From NCBI RefSeq assembly GCF_002975275.1, contig NZ_PCOQ01000010.1, positions 1-64,000 of the forward strand: a stretch of 64,000 nucleotides of DNA, written 5' to 3'. Positions within the stretch are counted from its first letter, which is position 1, and every line of letters starts with the position of its first letter. The notes below the pieces were generated by a model. That model did not search any database and was not told where the DNA came from. It saw only the letters and a list, made by a program, of their open reading frames with translations. The stretch comes from Achromobacter sp. MYb9 (GTDB taxonomy: Bacteria > Pseudomonadota > Gammaproteobacteria > Burkholderiales > Burkholderiaceae_B). The translations under genes were made by a program, and so were the position numbers. Positions 52,236 to 59,725 of the stretch are shown in pieces.

Positions 52236-53054
52236 ATGCGGCATGCAGTGGATCTGTCCGGGCGCGTGGCGATCGTCACCGGCGCCAATTCCGGGATCGG
52301 GCGCGGTATTGCCCTGGAAATGGCGGCGGCGGGCGCGCGCGTGGTCGTGAATCACCGTTCCAATGAAGACGCCGAACGGCGCGGCGCCGACGTGGTGCAA
52401 GCCATCTTGCGGGCGGGGGGGCAGGCCGTCACCGCGGCCGCCGACATCAGCCGCGAGGAAGACGTCGAAGGCCTGTTCCGCGTGGCGCTGGACCACTTCC
52501 AGAACGTCGACATCCTGGTCAACAACGCCGGCATCGAGCGGCCTGCCGCCATTCAGGATATGACGCTGGCGCAATGGCAGGCGGTGATCGACACCAATCT
52601 GACCGGCCAGTTCCTGTGCGCCCGCGCCGCGGTGCGGGCGTTTCTGAACCGGGCGCCCCCGGCCTCCGCCGATGGGGCCGCAGGCAAGATTATTTTCATC
52701 AGTTCGGTCCACGAGGTGATTCCCTGGGCGTTCCAGGCCAACTACGCCGCGTCCAAAGGGGGCGTGTCGCTGTTGATGCAGTCCCTGGCGCAAGAGTTGG
52801 CCCCCTTGAAAATCCGGGTCAACTCCGTGGCGCCCGGAGCGATACGGACGCCCATCAACGCGCCTGCCTGGAACACGCCGGAGAGCATGGCGTCGTTGCT
52901 GAAGCTGATCCCGTATGGCCGCATCGGCGAACCGGAGGACGTGGCGCGCGCCGTGGCGTGGCTGGCCAGCGACGACTCCGACTATGTAACGGGGTCGACC
53001 TTGTTCGTCGACGGCGGGATGACGCTGTATCCCGCCTTTCGCGGCGCGGGTTGA
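52236..53054 (+). CDS. SDR-family oxidoreductase, glucose 1-dehydrogenase-like
   Basis: A 272-residue SDR. The cofactor loop is TGANSGIGRG (15-24), NNAG is at 96-99, and Ser157, Tyr170 and Lys174 form the catalytic set in ISSVHEV and ANYAASKGG. His-Arg at 40-41 suggests NADP use. AAGGAGAG is upstream of the ATG. It is directly followed, after four bases, by a GH15 glycosidase, so it may oxidise the glucose released by that enzyme. Confidence 0.88.
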   Translation: MRHAVDLSGRVAIVTGANSGIGRGIALEMAAAGARVVVNHRSNEDAERRGADVVQAILRAGGQAVTAAADISREEDVEGLFRVALDHFQNVDILVNNAGIERPAAIQDMTLAQWQAVIDTNLTGQFLCARAAVRAFLNRAPPASADGAAGKIIFISSVHEVIPWAFQANYAASKGGVSLLMQSLAQELAPLKIRVNSVAPGAIRTPINAPAWNTPESMASLLKLIPYGRIGEPEDVARAVAWLASDDSDYVTGSTLFVDGGMTLYPAFRGAG

Positions 53055-53058
53055 GCCG

Positions 53059-54879
53059 ATGTCGAAGCCCCTCGAAGACTACGGCTTGATTGGCAACATG
53101 TTGTCGGCCGCGCTGGTGGCGCGCGACGGCTCCATCGACTGGCTGTGCCTGCCGCATTTCGATTCGCCGGCATGCTTCGCGGCATTGCTGGGCGATGACA
53201 GCCATGGCCGCTGGCTGCTGACGCCAGGCGCTCCCGACGCCATCACCACGCGGCGCTACCTGCCCGACACGGCCGTGTTGGAAACGCGCCATGAAACCCC
53301 TGGCGGCGTGGTGCGCGTTTATGACTTCATGCCCCTGAGCGACGACGAAGAGCGTGTCGACGTGGTGCGTATCGTGCAGGGCGAGTCGGGCCAGGTAGAC
53401 ATGCAGATGGACCTGACGCTGCGCTTCAATTACGGGCAGGCGGTGCCCTGGGTGCGCCGGCGCGATTATGGGCTGAGCGCCATCGCCGGGCCCGATGCCG
53501 TGGAACTGCATACGGCGGTGCCGTTGGCCGGCCGCGACATGAAAAGCGTGGCGGAATTCACCGTGCGCCAAGGCGAAACCGTGCCCTTCACCCTGTCGTA
53601 TCACCGTTCGCACAAGACGCCGCATTTCGTGCCGGACCGCATGGAAAGCATGGACCGCACGATCGCGTGGTGGCATGAATGGGCCAAGCGCTGCCATTGG
53701 GAAAACGGACCGGGTGAACGGCGAGATGCCGTCGTGCGCTCGCTCATCACGCTGAAACTGCTGACTTTTCAACCCACCGGAGGCATTGTCGCGGCGCCGA
53801 CGACATCGTTGCCCGAACAGTTGGGCGGCAGCCGCAACTGGGATTACCGGCATTGCTGGCTGCGCGATTCCGCGCTGACGCTGTATGCGCTGCTGAATGC
53901 CGGCTACCGCGAGGAAGCCGAGGCCTGGCGCCAATGGCTGTTGCGCGCGGCGGCGGGGCACCCGAACCAATTGCAGATCATGTACGGCATCGCGGGCCAG
54001 CGCTGGTTGCCCGAACACGACATTCCCTGGCTGCCGGGCTACGAGGGGAGTGCACCCGTGCGGCTGGGCAACGCCGCTGCCGGCCAGATGCAGCTGGATG
54101 TCTATGGCGAGCTGATCGAAACGCTGCACGCCGCGCGCGTGGCGGACCTTGCGCCGCTGGCCGAAGCGTGGCGCATGCAGAAAGTGCTGCTGAAGCCGCT
54201 TGAAGAACTGTGGCGCCTGCCGGACCACGGTATCTGGGAAATGCGGGGGCCGCGCCGCGCGTTCACGCATTCGCGGCTGATGTGCTGGGTGGCGCTGGAC
54301 CGTACCGTGAAATCGTGTGAACGCTTCGGGCTTGAGGGGCCGGTGGATTGCTGGCGGGCGCTGGCCGACGAGATCCGCCAGGACATCTGCACGCATGGCT
54401 ATGACGCCGGGCGCAATACCTTCGTGCAGTACTACGGCGGCACGGCGCTGGATGCCAGCCTGCTGCTGATCCCGCAGGTGGGTTTTCTGCCGGCGGACGA
54501 CCCGCGCGTGGCCGGCACCGTGCAGGCCATCGAGCGCGAACTGCTGCGCGACGGCCTATTGCTGCGCTATTCGACCCAGCACAGCGACGATGGCTTGCCC
54601 GGCGACGAAGGCGCATTCCTGGCGTGCAGCTTCTGGCTGGCCGACGCCTACATCATGCAGGGGCGGCTGGACGATGCGTGCCGGTTGTTCGACCACATCC
54701 TGTCGCTGCGCAACGACCTGGGCCTGCTGGCCGAAGAGTACGACGTGGCGCGCAAGCGGCTGGTGGGCAATTTCCCGCAGGGCTTTTCGCATATCGGCCT
54801 GGTCAATACGGCCTACAACCTGAGCGCCGCCGGCGGCACGGCGCGTCAGCGCTCTTCACGCGACGCGCCTCAGGATTGA
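53059..54879 (+). CDS. Glycoside hydrolase family 15 protein (glucoamylase/trehalase-like)
   Basis: A 606-residue GH15 enzyme. It opens with PLEDYGLIGNMLSAALVARD and GSIDWLCLPHFDSPACFAALL, has GSRNWDYRHCWLRDSAL in the (alpha/alpha)6 barrel, and ends with LVGNFPQGFSHIGLVN. There is no signal peptide, so it acts inside the cell, as for intracellular trehalases of this family. It should release glucose from trehalose or small alpha-glucans. It starts four bases after the SDR and overlaps the convergent TetR gene by ten bases. Confidence 0.93.
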   Translation: MSKPLEDYGLIGNMLSAALVARDGSIDWLCLPHFDSPACFAALLGDDSHGRWLLTPGAPDAITTRRYLPDTAVLETRHETPGGVVRVYDFMPLSDDEERVDVVRIVQGESGQVDMQMDLTLRFNYGQAVPWVRRRDYGLSAIAGPDAVELHTAVPLAGRDMKSVAEFTVRQGETVPFTLSYHRSHKTPHFVPDRMESMDRTIAWWHEWAKRCHWENGPGERRDAVVRSLITLKLLTFQPTGGIVAAPTTSLPEQLGGSRNWDYRHCWLRDSALTLYALLNAGYREEAEAWRQWLLRAAAGHPNQLQIMYGIAGQRWLPEHDIPWLPGYEGSAPVRLGNAAAGQMQLDVYGELIETLHAARVADLAPLAEAWRMQKVLLKPLEELWRLPDHGIWEMRGPRRAFTHSRLMCWVALDRTVKSCERFGLEGPVDCWRALADEIRQDICTHGYDAGRNTFVQYYGGTALDASLLLIPQVGFLPADDPRVAGTVQAIERELLRDGLLLRYSTQHSDDGLPGDEGAFLACSFWLADAYIMQGRLDDACRLFDHILSLRNDLGLLAEEYDVARKRLVGNFPQGFSHIGLVNTAYNLSAAGGTARQRSSRDAPQD

Positions 54880-55502
54880 GCCTTGCCGGACGCTGTCGCC
54901 CCGTCCTTGCTTCGCTTGACCATGTGCAAGAGGGTCTGCAGCAGTTCTTCCCGCGCCTGCGTTTCGGTGATTTCACCGGCCACCGCCGCGTTCGACAGCG
55001 CATCGGCGGCGCCGAGCATCGCCCACAAGCTGGCCAGTGACACCGATCCCGGGCTGGCGAAAGGCGCAAAGATCTTTTGGCATTTTTCGATGAAGACCCG
55101 CTGATACTGCCTTTTCACGGCGGCGATTTCGGGCGACCCGTCCAGCGCCGCCAGCACGCCGGGAATTTCTCGCCCTTGCGTGATGACGCAGTCGATATAC
55201 CGCGAGGCGATGACGCCGGCCTTGTCTTTCAATGTGGGTTTGCTGGCCTCGACGGCAGCGTCGATGATCGCCGTCTGCCGAACGTCGAAGTCTTGATAGA
55301 GCGCTGCCAGCAGCCCGTTGCGCGTGCCGAAGTGGTCGTACACGACAGGCTTGGAGATGCCGGCTTCTTCAGCCAGCCGACCCAGCGTCAACGCGTCGGT
55401 GCCTTCATCGCGGATCAGCTTCCAGGACACGTCCAGCAACTGGCGTAGCCGCGCTTCTTTCGGCAGGCGGCGGCGCGGTGAGGGGGCGGACGGAGCAGAC
55501 AT
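54870..55502 (-). CDS. TetR-family transcriptional regulator
   Basis: A 210-residue TetR regulator. The N-terminal HTH is LGRLAEEAGISKPVVYDHFGTRNGLL (about 40-65); the rest is a helical ligand domain. It lies 24 bp downstream of the oxidoreductase gene on the same strand, so it is probably the second gene of that operon and feeds back on its promoter. The 3' end overlaps the GH15 gene tail by ten bases. Confidence 0.92.
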   Translation of the reverse strand: MSAPSAPSPRRRLPKEARLRQLLDVSWKLIRDEGTDALTLGRLAEEAGISKPVVYDHFGTRNGLLAALYQDFDVRQTAIIDAAVEASKPTLKDKAGVIASRYIDCVITQGREIPGVLAALDGSPEIAAVKRQYQRVFIEKCQKIFAPFASPGSVSLASLWAMLGAADALSNAAVAGEITETQAREELLQTLLHMVKRSKDGATASGKAQS

Positions 55503-55526
55503 CGTTTTTTATCCTGAAGGGGCGTA

Positions 55527-56123
55527 TCACTGCGGCAGGGGGAAAATCCGCTTGCCGATGGCGTGCGCCGCATCAAGATGAGACGCGGGGAAGCCGGCGT
55601 CCGAGGCGACCAGCAATTCCGAGGTCGCGACGCGAGCGCCACAATAGCCGAAGATCCCGTGGTCAATCTGCGTTTTCATCGCGCCGAAGTAGCCATGGCG
55701 CGTGTAGGTTCGCATATCGGCGCCGCCGCTGGCAATCAGATGCACCTGAAGGCGCTGCAGCTTTTTGACCAGCTTGCCGTCCGGGCCGGCGTCATAGGCC
55801 CAGCCATTCGTGAACACCCGATCGATCCATCCTTTCAGCAGGCCCGGGAACGACCACCAGTGAACGGGGTAGACCAGGACCAGTGCGTCCGCGCGATCGA
55901 TTCGGGCGTGTTCAGCGGCGACATCCGGGGACGGCGCCGCGTTCCTCAGGTGCAGCGCCACGTCGGCCTGGGTGAATCTGGGGTCGAAAGCTTCCGCGGC
56001 CAGGTCGGCGATCTCGAATGAGTGCCGGGGTTCGGAGCCGGTGATTCCCTGCGCGACCTGAGTGGCGATGGCGTGGGTAAGGGAAGCCGGGTCGGGATGG
56101 GCAACGACGATAAGTGCATGCAT
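55527..56123 (-). CDS. Flavodoxin-fold NAD(P)H:quinone oxidoreductase
   Basis: A 198-residue flavodoxin_2-type protein like YwrO, MdaB or the Kef ancillary proteins. MHALIVVAHPDPASLTHAI is the flavin phosphate loop and VYPVHWWSFPGLLKGWIDRV the family segment. The ATG at 56123 is the natural start. The reading frame remains open for another 324 bases upstream, through an isomerase remnant. It is co-directional with the TetR gene 24 bp downstream. Expected role: two-electron reduction of quinones or electrophiles. Confidence 0.88.
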   Translation of the reverse strand: MHALIVVAHPDPASLTHAIATQVAQGITGSEPRHSFEIADLAAEAFDPRFTQADVALHLRNAAPSPDVAAEHARIDRADALVLVYPVHWWSFPGLLKGWIDRVFTNGWAYDAGPDGKLVKKLQRLQVHLIASGGADMRTYTRHGYFGAMKTQIDHGIFGYCGARVATSELLVASDAGFPASHLDAAHAIGKRIFPLPQ

Positions 56124-56166
56124 GTCTTGTGACGTCCATACGAAGATTGCTATGTACTTATCGTAG

Positions 56167-56181
56167 CCTACTTTTAGTAGG
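56167..56181. promoter_or_regulatory. Inverted repeat, probable TetR operator
   Basis: CCTACT, three bases, AGTAGG form a 15-bp inverted repeat 44-58 bp upstream of the oxidoreductase ATG. It lies where it could overlap the promoter of the oxidoreductase-TetR operon. Confidence 0.55.
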
Positions 56182-56204
56182 TTGTGGAAGTGGCCTCCTG
56201 TGCT

Positions 56205-56447
56205 TGCCGCGTATCGCGGCCCGCCGCGCGCCGTCAGTTCTTCCATGTCCGCCACGGCCTGCGCTTCTTGAACCGCGCCGAAGCCTAGGGGGAATCTGGG
56301 AACCGGCAGGTCATCATGATCAGCGGTGATGAACAGGAATACGCCGCCGTCCGGCCCGCCTTTATGGAGTTGCCCGCAGGAATGCAGATAGCGGGGCCCG
56401 AAGCCGCGCGAAATGGGCCGCGAGCCGTTCGCTGGGCGTCGAGACAT
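56205..56447 (-). pseudogene. C-terminal remnant of transaldolase/glucose-6-phosphate isomerase
   Basis: The frame read leftwards from 56447 contains GFGPRYLHSCGQLHKGGPDG, then FLFITADHDDLPVP and FGAVQEAQAVADMEEL. This is the known C-terminal block of the bifunctional transaldolase/phosphoglucose isomerase (family text is close to FLHSTGQLHKGGP, then ITAD, DLPIPG and AQALGDLEAL). Only about 75 residues of a protein some ten times longer are left, with no transaldolase or sugar-binding part. Frames upstream are broken by stops. Its last residues run on without a stop into the oxidoreductase frame. This is a relic, probably of a sugar-phosphate cluster that included the GH15 gene. Confidence 0.75.
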
Positions 56448-56718
56448 CCGCGTCCTGGTGTCCGTAGAACGTCAGGGCACCGGCTTGTGCGGCGGGTTGC
56501 GGCGGGTCTCAGCCACCCCATCCATTGGCCTTCCTCCGAGGCCGTCCACAACAGCGCGTCGCCGGCCCATAAGCGCCGGCCCCACTGCTGGCGCCGTGCC
56601 ATGGACAGGCGTCGGGAAGCACTCAAATGGCGGATATGCATGGCAGCGGGTTCTCGAGTATCGGGTGGCCCGTCAGAGCAATTGGCGTGCCCGCTGTTTT
56701 CCGTGATATCGGGGGCGG
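56448..56718. other. Non-coding tract beside the isomerase remnant
   Basis: Together with 56124-56447 this makes some 595 bp with no intact gene. On the minus strand short coding-like segments occur in different frames (for example LTFYGHQDADVSTPSERLAA near 56400-56470) separated by stops, as expected of decayed coding DNA. No assignment beyond the isomerase tail is possible. Confidence 0.4.
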
Positions 56719-57888
56719 ATGGCATGGGAGTTGCTGCGCAGCACATTCCGCCGCACAGGAGAATTTGCCGTGAATGCATGGATCAACCAATCGGAGTGGC
56801 TGGCCGGGCACCCGCTTGCCCTATGGGGCATCGCGGTGGCCATCAGCATCGTCGTGTTCCTTATCATCGTCACGGCGCTGAAAGTCGTGCGCGCCCGGTT
56901 GGATGCCTTGGCGCGCCGAGGGCATGGTTTTGGGGCGTCCATTTCCCTTGTCCTCCAGCGGACGAATTGGATCGTCGTGGCTATGTTGTGCCTGATGGTA
57001 GGCGTGGAGGTCAGCGGCGCGCCGTTGCCATGGAGCGGCACCACCATTCAGCACTTGTGGTTCGTGCTGTTGGCGCTGCAGGGCGCGCTATGGCTGGACC
57101 GCGCGGTGGAAGTGGCCCTGCGCCATACGGCGGCCGCCAAGGGGCTGGCAAGCGTGGTGACCGTGACGTTGCTGGGGTTGCTGTTGCGGGGCCTGGTCTG
57201 GGTGATCGCGCTGCTGTCCATGCTGGACAATCTGGGCGTCAACATTACCGCGCTGGTCGCCAGCCTGGGGATCGGCGGGGTCGCGGTGGCGCTCGCCGTG
57301 CAGACGATCCTGAGCGACCTGTTCGCCTCGATCTCGATCGGGCTGGACAAGCCCTTCGAGGTCGGCGATTTCATCGTTTTCGGACAGGTGGCCGGCAGCA
57401 TCGAGCACATCGGGCTGAAGACCACCCGGATCCGCAGCCTGGGCGGCGAGCAAATCGTGTGTTCCAACACCGAACTGCTCAAGCAGACCATCCAAAATTA
57501 CAAACGCATGCAACAACGGCGGATCGTGTTCTCGGTGCGAATCACCTATCAGACGGGGGCCGACCAAGCCGAAAAGGTGCCGGCGATGCTGCAAGGGCAG
57601 ATCAACGCCCAGGAGGGCACCAAATTCGATCGCGCCCATCTGGCCCGGTTCGGGGACAGCGCCTTGGAGTATGAGGCCGTATATTACGTCATGACGGCCG
57701 ATTACAACCGGTACATGGACACGCAGCAGGCCATCAACCTGGGCATCATGCGCGAGCTGGAACGGGCGGGGATTGACCTGGCGCTGCCCGCGCGAACGGT
57801 CCACGTGATGGATGCCGGCGCGGGCGCCAGGGCCGGCGGGCCGCGGCCCGAAGGCGACGGCGATGAAAGAGGGCTCAGTCCTGTCTGA
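56719..57888 (+). CDS. MscS-family mechanosensitive channel
   Basis: A 389-residue channel of the MscS type. Four or more N-terminal hydrophobic helices lead to the pore helix and beta domain (VASLGIGGVAVALAVQTILS, then DLFASISIGLDKPFEVGDFI). The cytoplasmic domain follows with VCSNTELLKQTIQNYKRM. It releases solutes on hypo-osmotic shock. ATG at 56719 is used; an in-frame GTG at 56770 has a better AGGAG and would remove 17 residues before helix 1. The end overlaps the convergent kinase gene by 14 bp. Confidence 0.92.
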   Translation: MAWELLRSTFRRTGEFAVNAWINQSEWLAGHPLALWGIAVAISIVVFLIIVTALKVVRARLDALARRGHGFGASISLVLQRTNWIVVAMLCLMVGVEVSGAPLPWSGTTIQHLWFVLLALQGALWLDRAVEVALRHTAAAKGLASVVTVTLLGLLLRGLVWVIALLSMLDNLGVNITALVASLGIGGVAVALAVQTILSDLFASISIGLDKPFEVGDFIVFGQVAGSIEHIGLKTTRIRSLGGEQIVCSNTELLKQTIQNYKRMQQRRIVFSVRITYQTGADQAEKVPAMLQGQINAQEGTKFDRAHLARFGDSALEYEAVYYVMTADYNRYMDTQQAINLGIMRELERAGIDLALPARTVHVMDAGAGARAGGPRPEGDGDERGLSPV

Positions 57889-59440
57889 GCATGTCCAGAA
57901 GCAGTTCCATGGACCACGGTTTGGGCAAAAGCGGAAACGCGTGCGCGTCGCTACCCGCCGCCCGGCCGGCGGCCCCGGTCGTCAGCACCACCCTGATATG
58001 CGGCCATTTGGTGCGTACCCTTTTGGCCAGCTCCATGCCGTCCAGCCCCGCCATTTGCACGTCCGCGATCACCACGTCCATGGCGCCTTGTGCGTCTCCC
58101 AGACGCTGGAGGGCTGCCGAGGCATCCGTGCAAAACGAGACCTGATGTCCCAGGTCTTCCAGCAACGCGCGAAGTACCGTGCCGACTTGCGTGTCGTCGT
58201 CGACGAGCATGATTCTTTTCTGCTGCCGGGGCAGGGAATCGGATGCGGCCGCCACGGGGGGCGGACCGTCCGCGGCTGACACGTCTTCGGGAATGCTAAG
58301 GGTGAAGGTCGAACCGCGGCCGACTTCGCTTGCCACCCTGACGTCTCCGCCGGACTGCTTTGAAAATCCGAATACCTGGCTCAGCCCCAGGCCGGTGCCC
58401 TTACCCACGGGTTTCGTCGTGAAAAAGGGCTCGAAGATCTGGGCCAGCACGTCGGGCTCCATGCCACACCCGGAATCGCGAAGTTCAATGGCGATGCACG
58501 GCTGCGCCAGCGTGTTCGGCCGGTCCGACGCGGCCCCGTCTTCGCCCCCGGGCGCCTCCCGTCGCGCTGTGATGCATAGTCGGCCCCCGGCCGGCATGGC
58601 GTCGCGCGCATTGATGACCATGTTCAGCAATGCGGTTTCCAGCTGGGTCGAGTCGGCGCAGATGTGGAGGGGGGCGTCCTGGAAGACATATTCGATCTTG
58701 ATGGCAGAACCGACCGTCGCGGCGAAGATGTCGCGCATGCCTTCAATACACGCCCGCACGTCGAACCGCGCGGGCGTGAGCGGCTGCTTGCGGGAGTACG
58801 CCAGCAGTTGTGCGGTAAGGTGCCCGGCGCGGTCCACCGTCGCGGTGACGACGCTGGCCAGCTGCAACCGCTTGTCATCGCTGAGCGAAGGCCTGCGCAG
58901 CATTTCCGCGGCAAAGCGGATCGTGGCCAGGAAGTTGTTGAAGTCATGCGCGACGCCGCTGGTCAGCCGCCCCAGTGCTTCGAGCTTTTGCGCATGATGC
59001 AGGGCGTCGCGCGTCGCCTGGATCTCTTCCAACGCCTTCTTCTTGTCCGTGATGTCGCGGGTGATCTTGGCAAAGCCCAGCACATTGCCTTGATCGTCGC
59101 GAACGGCGTCGATCACGACGCTGCACCAGAATCGCCGCCCGCTTTTGTGGACGCGCCATCCCTCGGCCTCGAATCGGCCTTCGCGGCGCGCCGTCTCCAG
59201 CGCCCGCTCGGGCACGCCCGCAAGCCGGTCTTCTTCGGTATAGAAAATAGAGAAATGCCGGCCGATTATTTCGTGGGAGGCGTATCCCTTGAAGCGTTCG
59301 GCGCCGGGATTCCAGCTGCTGACGTGCCCACCGGGGTCAAGAAGATAAATCGCGTAATCCATCACAGCCTCGACAAGAAGCCGGTAGCGGCTTTCCCCTG
59401 CCAGTTCCAGGCCCGTGTCTGCGGGTGTCGGTGTGCGCAT
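57875..59440 (-). CDS. PAS-domain hybrid sensor histidine kinase with receiver
   Basis: A 521-residue soluble hybrid kinase. A PAS domain (about 20-135) with a PAC-like tail (FAKITRDITDKKKALEEIQ) leads to a HisKA region with the phospho-acceptor His in SGVAHDFNNFLATI. An HATPase follows (NMVINARDAMPAGG, GTGLGLSQVFGF), then a REC domain (about 400-520) with the phospho-acceptor Asp in VVIADVQMAGLDG. There is no membrane segment. The ATG at 59440 follows AAGGGAAA. It diverges from the CheB-CheR hybrid. Output partner unknown. Confidence 0.93.
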   Translation of the reverse strand: MRTPTPADTGLELAGESRYRLLVEAVMDYAIYLLDPGGHVSSWNPGAERFKGYASHEIIGRHFSIFYTEEDRLAGVPERALETARREGRFEAEGWRVHKSGRRFWCSVVIDAVRDDQGNVLGFAKITRDITDKKKALEEIQATRDALHHAQKLEALGRLTSGVAHDFNNFLATIRFAAEMLRRPSLSDDKRLQLASVVTATVDRAGHLTAQLLAYSRKQPLTPARFDVRACIEGMRDIFAATVGSAIKIEYVFQDAPLHICADSTQLETALLNMVINARDAMPAGGRLCITARREAPGGEDGAASDRPNTLAQPCIAIELRDSGCGMEPDVLAQIFEPFFTTKPVGKGTGLGLSQVFGFSKQSGGDVRVASEVGRGSTFTLSIPEDVSAADGPPPVAAASDSLPRQQKRIMLVDDDTQVGTVLRALLEDLGHQVSFCTDASAALQRLGDAQGAMDVVIADVQMAGLDGMELAKRVRTKWPHIRVVLTTGAAGRAAGSDAHAFPLLPKPWSMELLLDMLRQD

Positions 59441-59725
59441 GAATTTCCCTTGGCGGCATCGCTCGTGTGGAATCACTGGGCAATCAGGCGGAGTCGGGCG
59501 TTGCGCCGGGCCGCTGAAGCATTCTATTATGCTCCGCAAAATTGGGTCACGGTATTGCGGAAGAGGGCGCTGGCGGCCCTTGGCGAGCCCGTTGCAGAGG
59601 CCTGACCGCAAGGTGGGAATGGAATTTGCTGCCCCTTTGCTGCACCTTGTTCGCGGGCGATGCGGCAGCATCCGCGGGCAGTATCATTCAGGTCAACGAA
59701 GCCTCCTGCCGACTCAGGTACCCCC

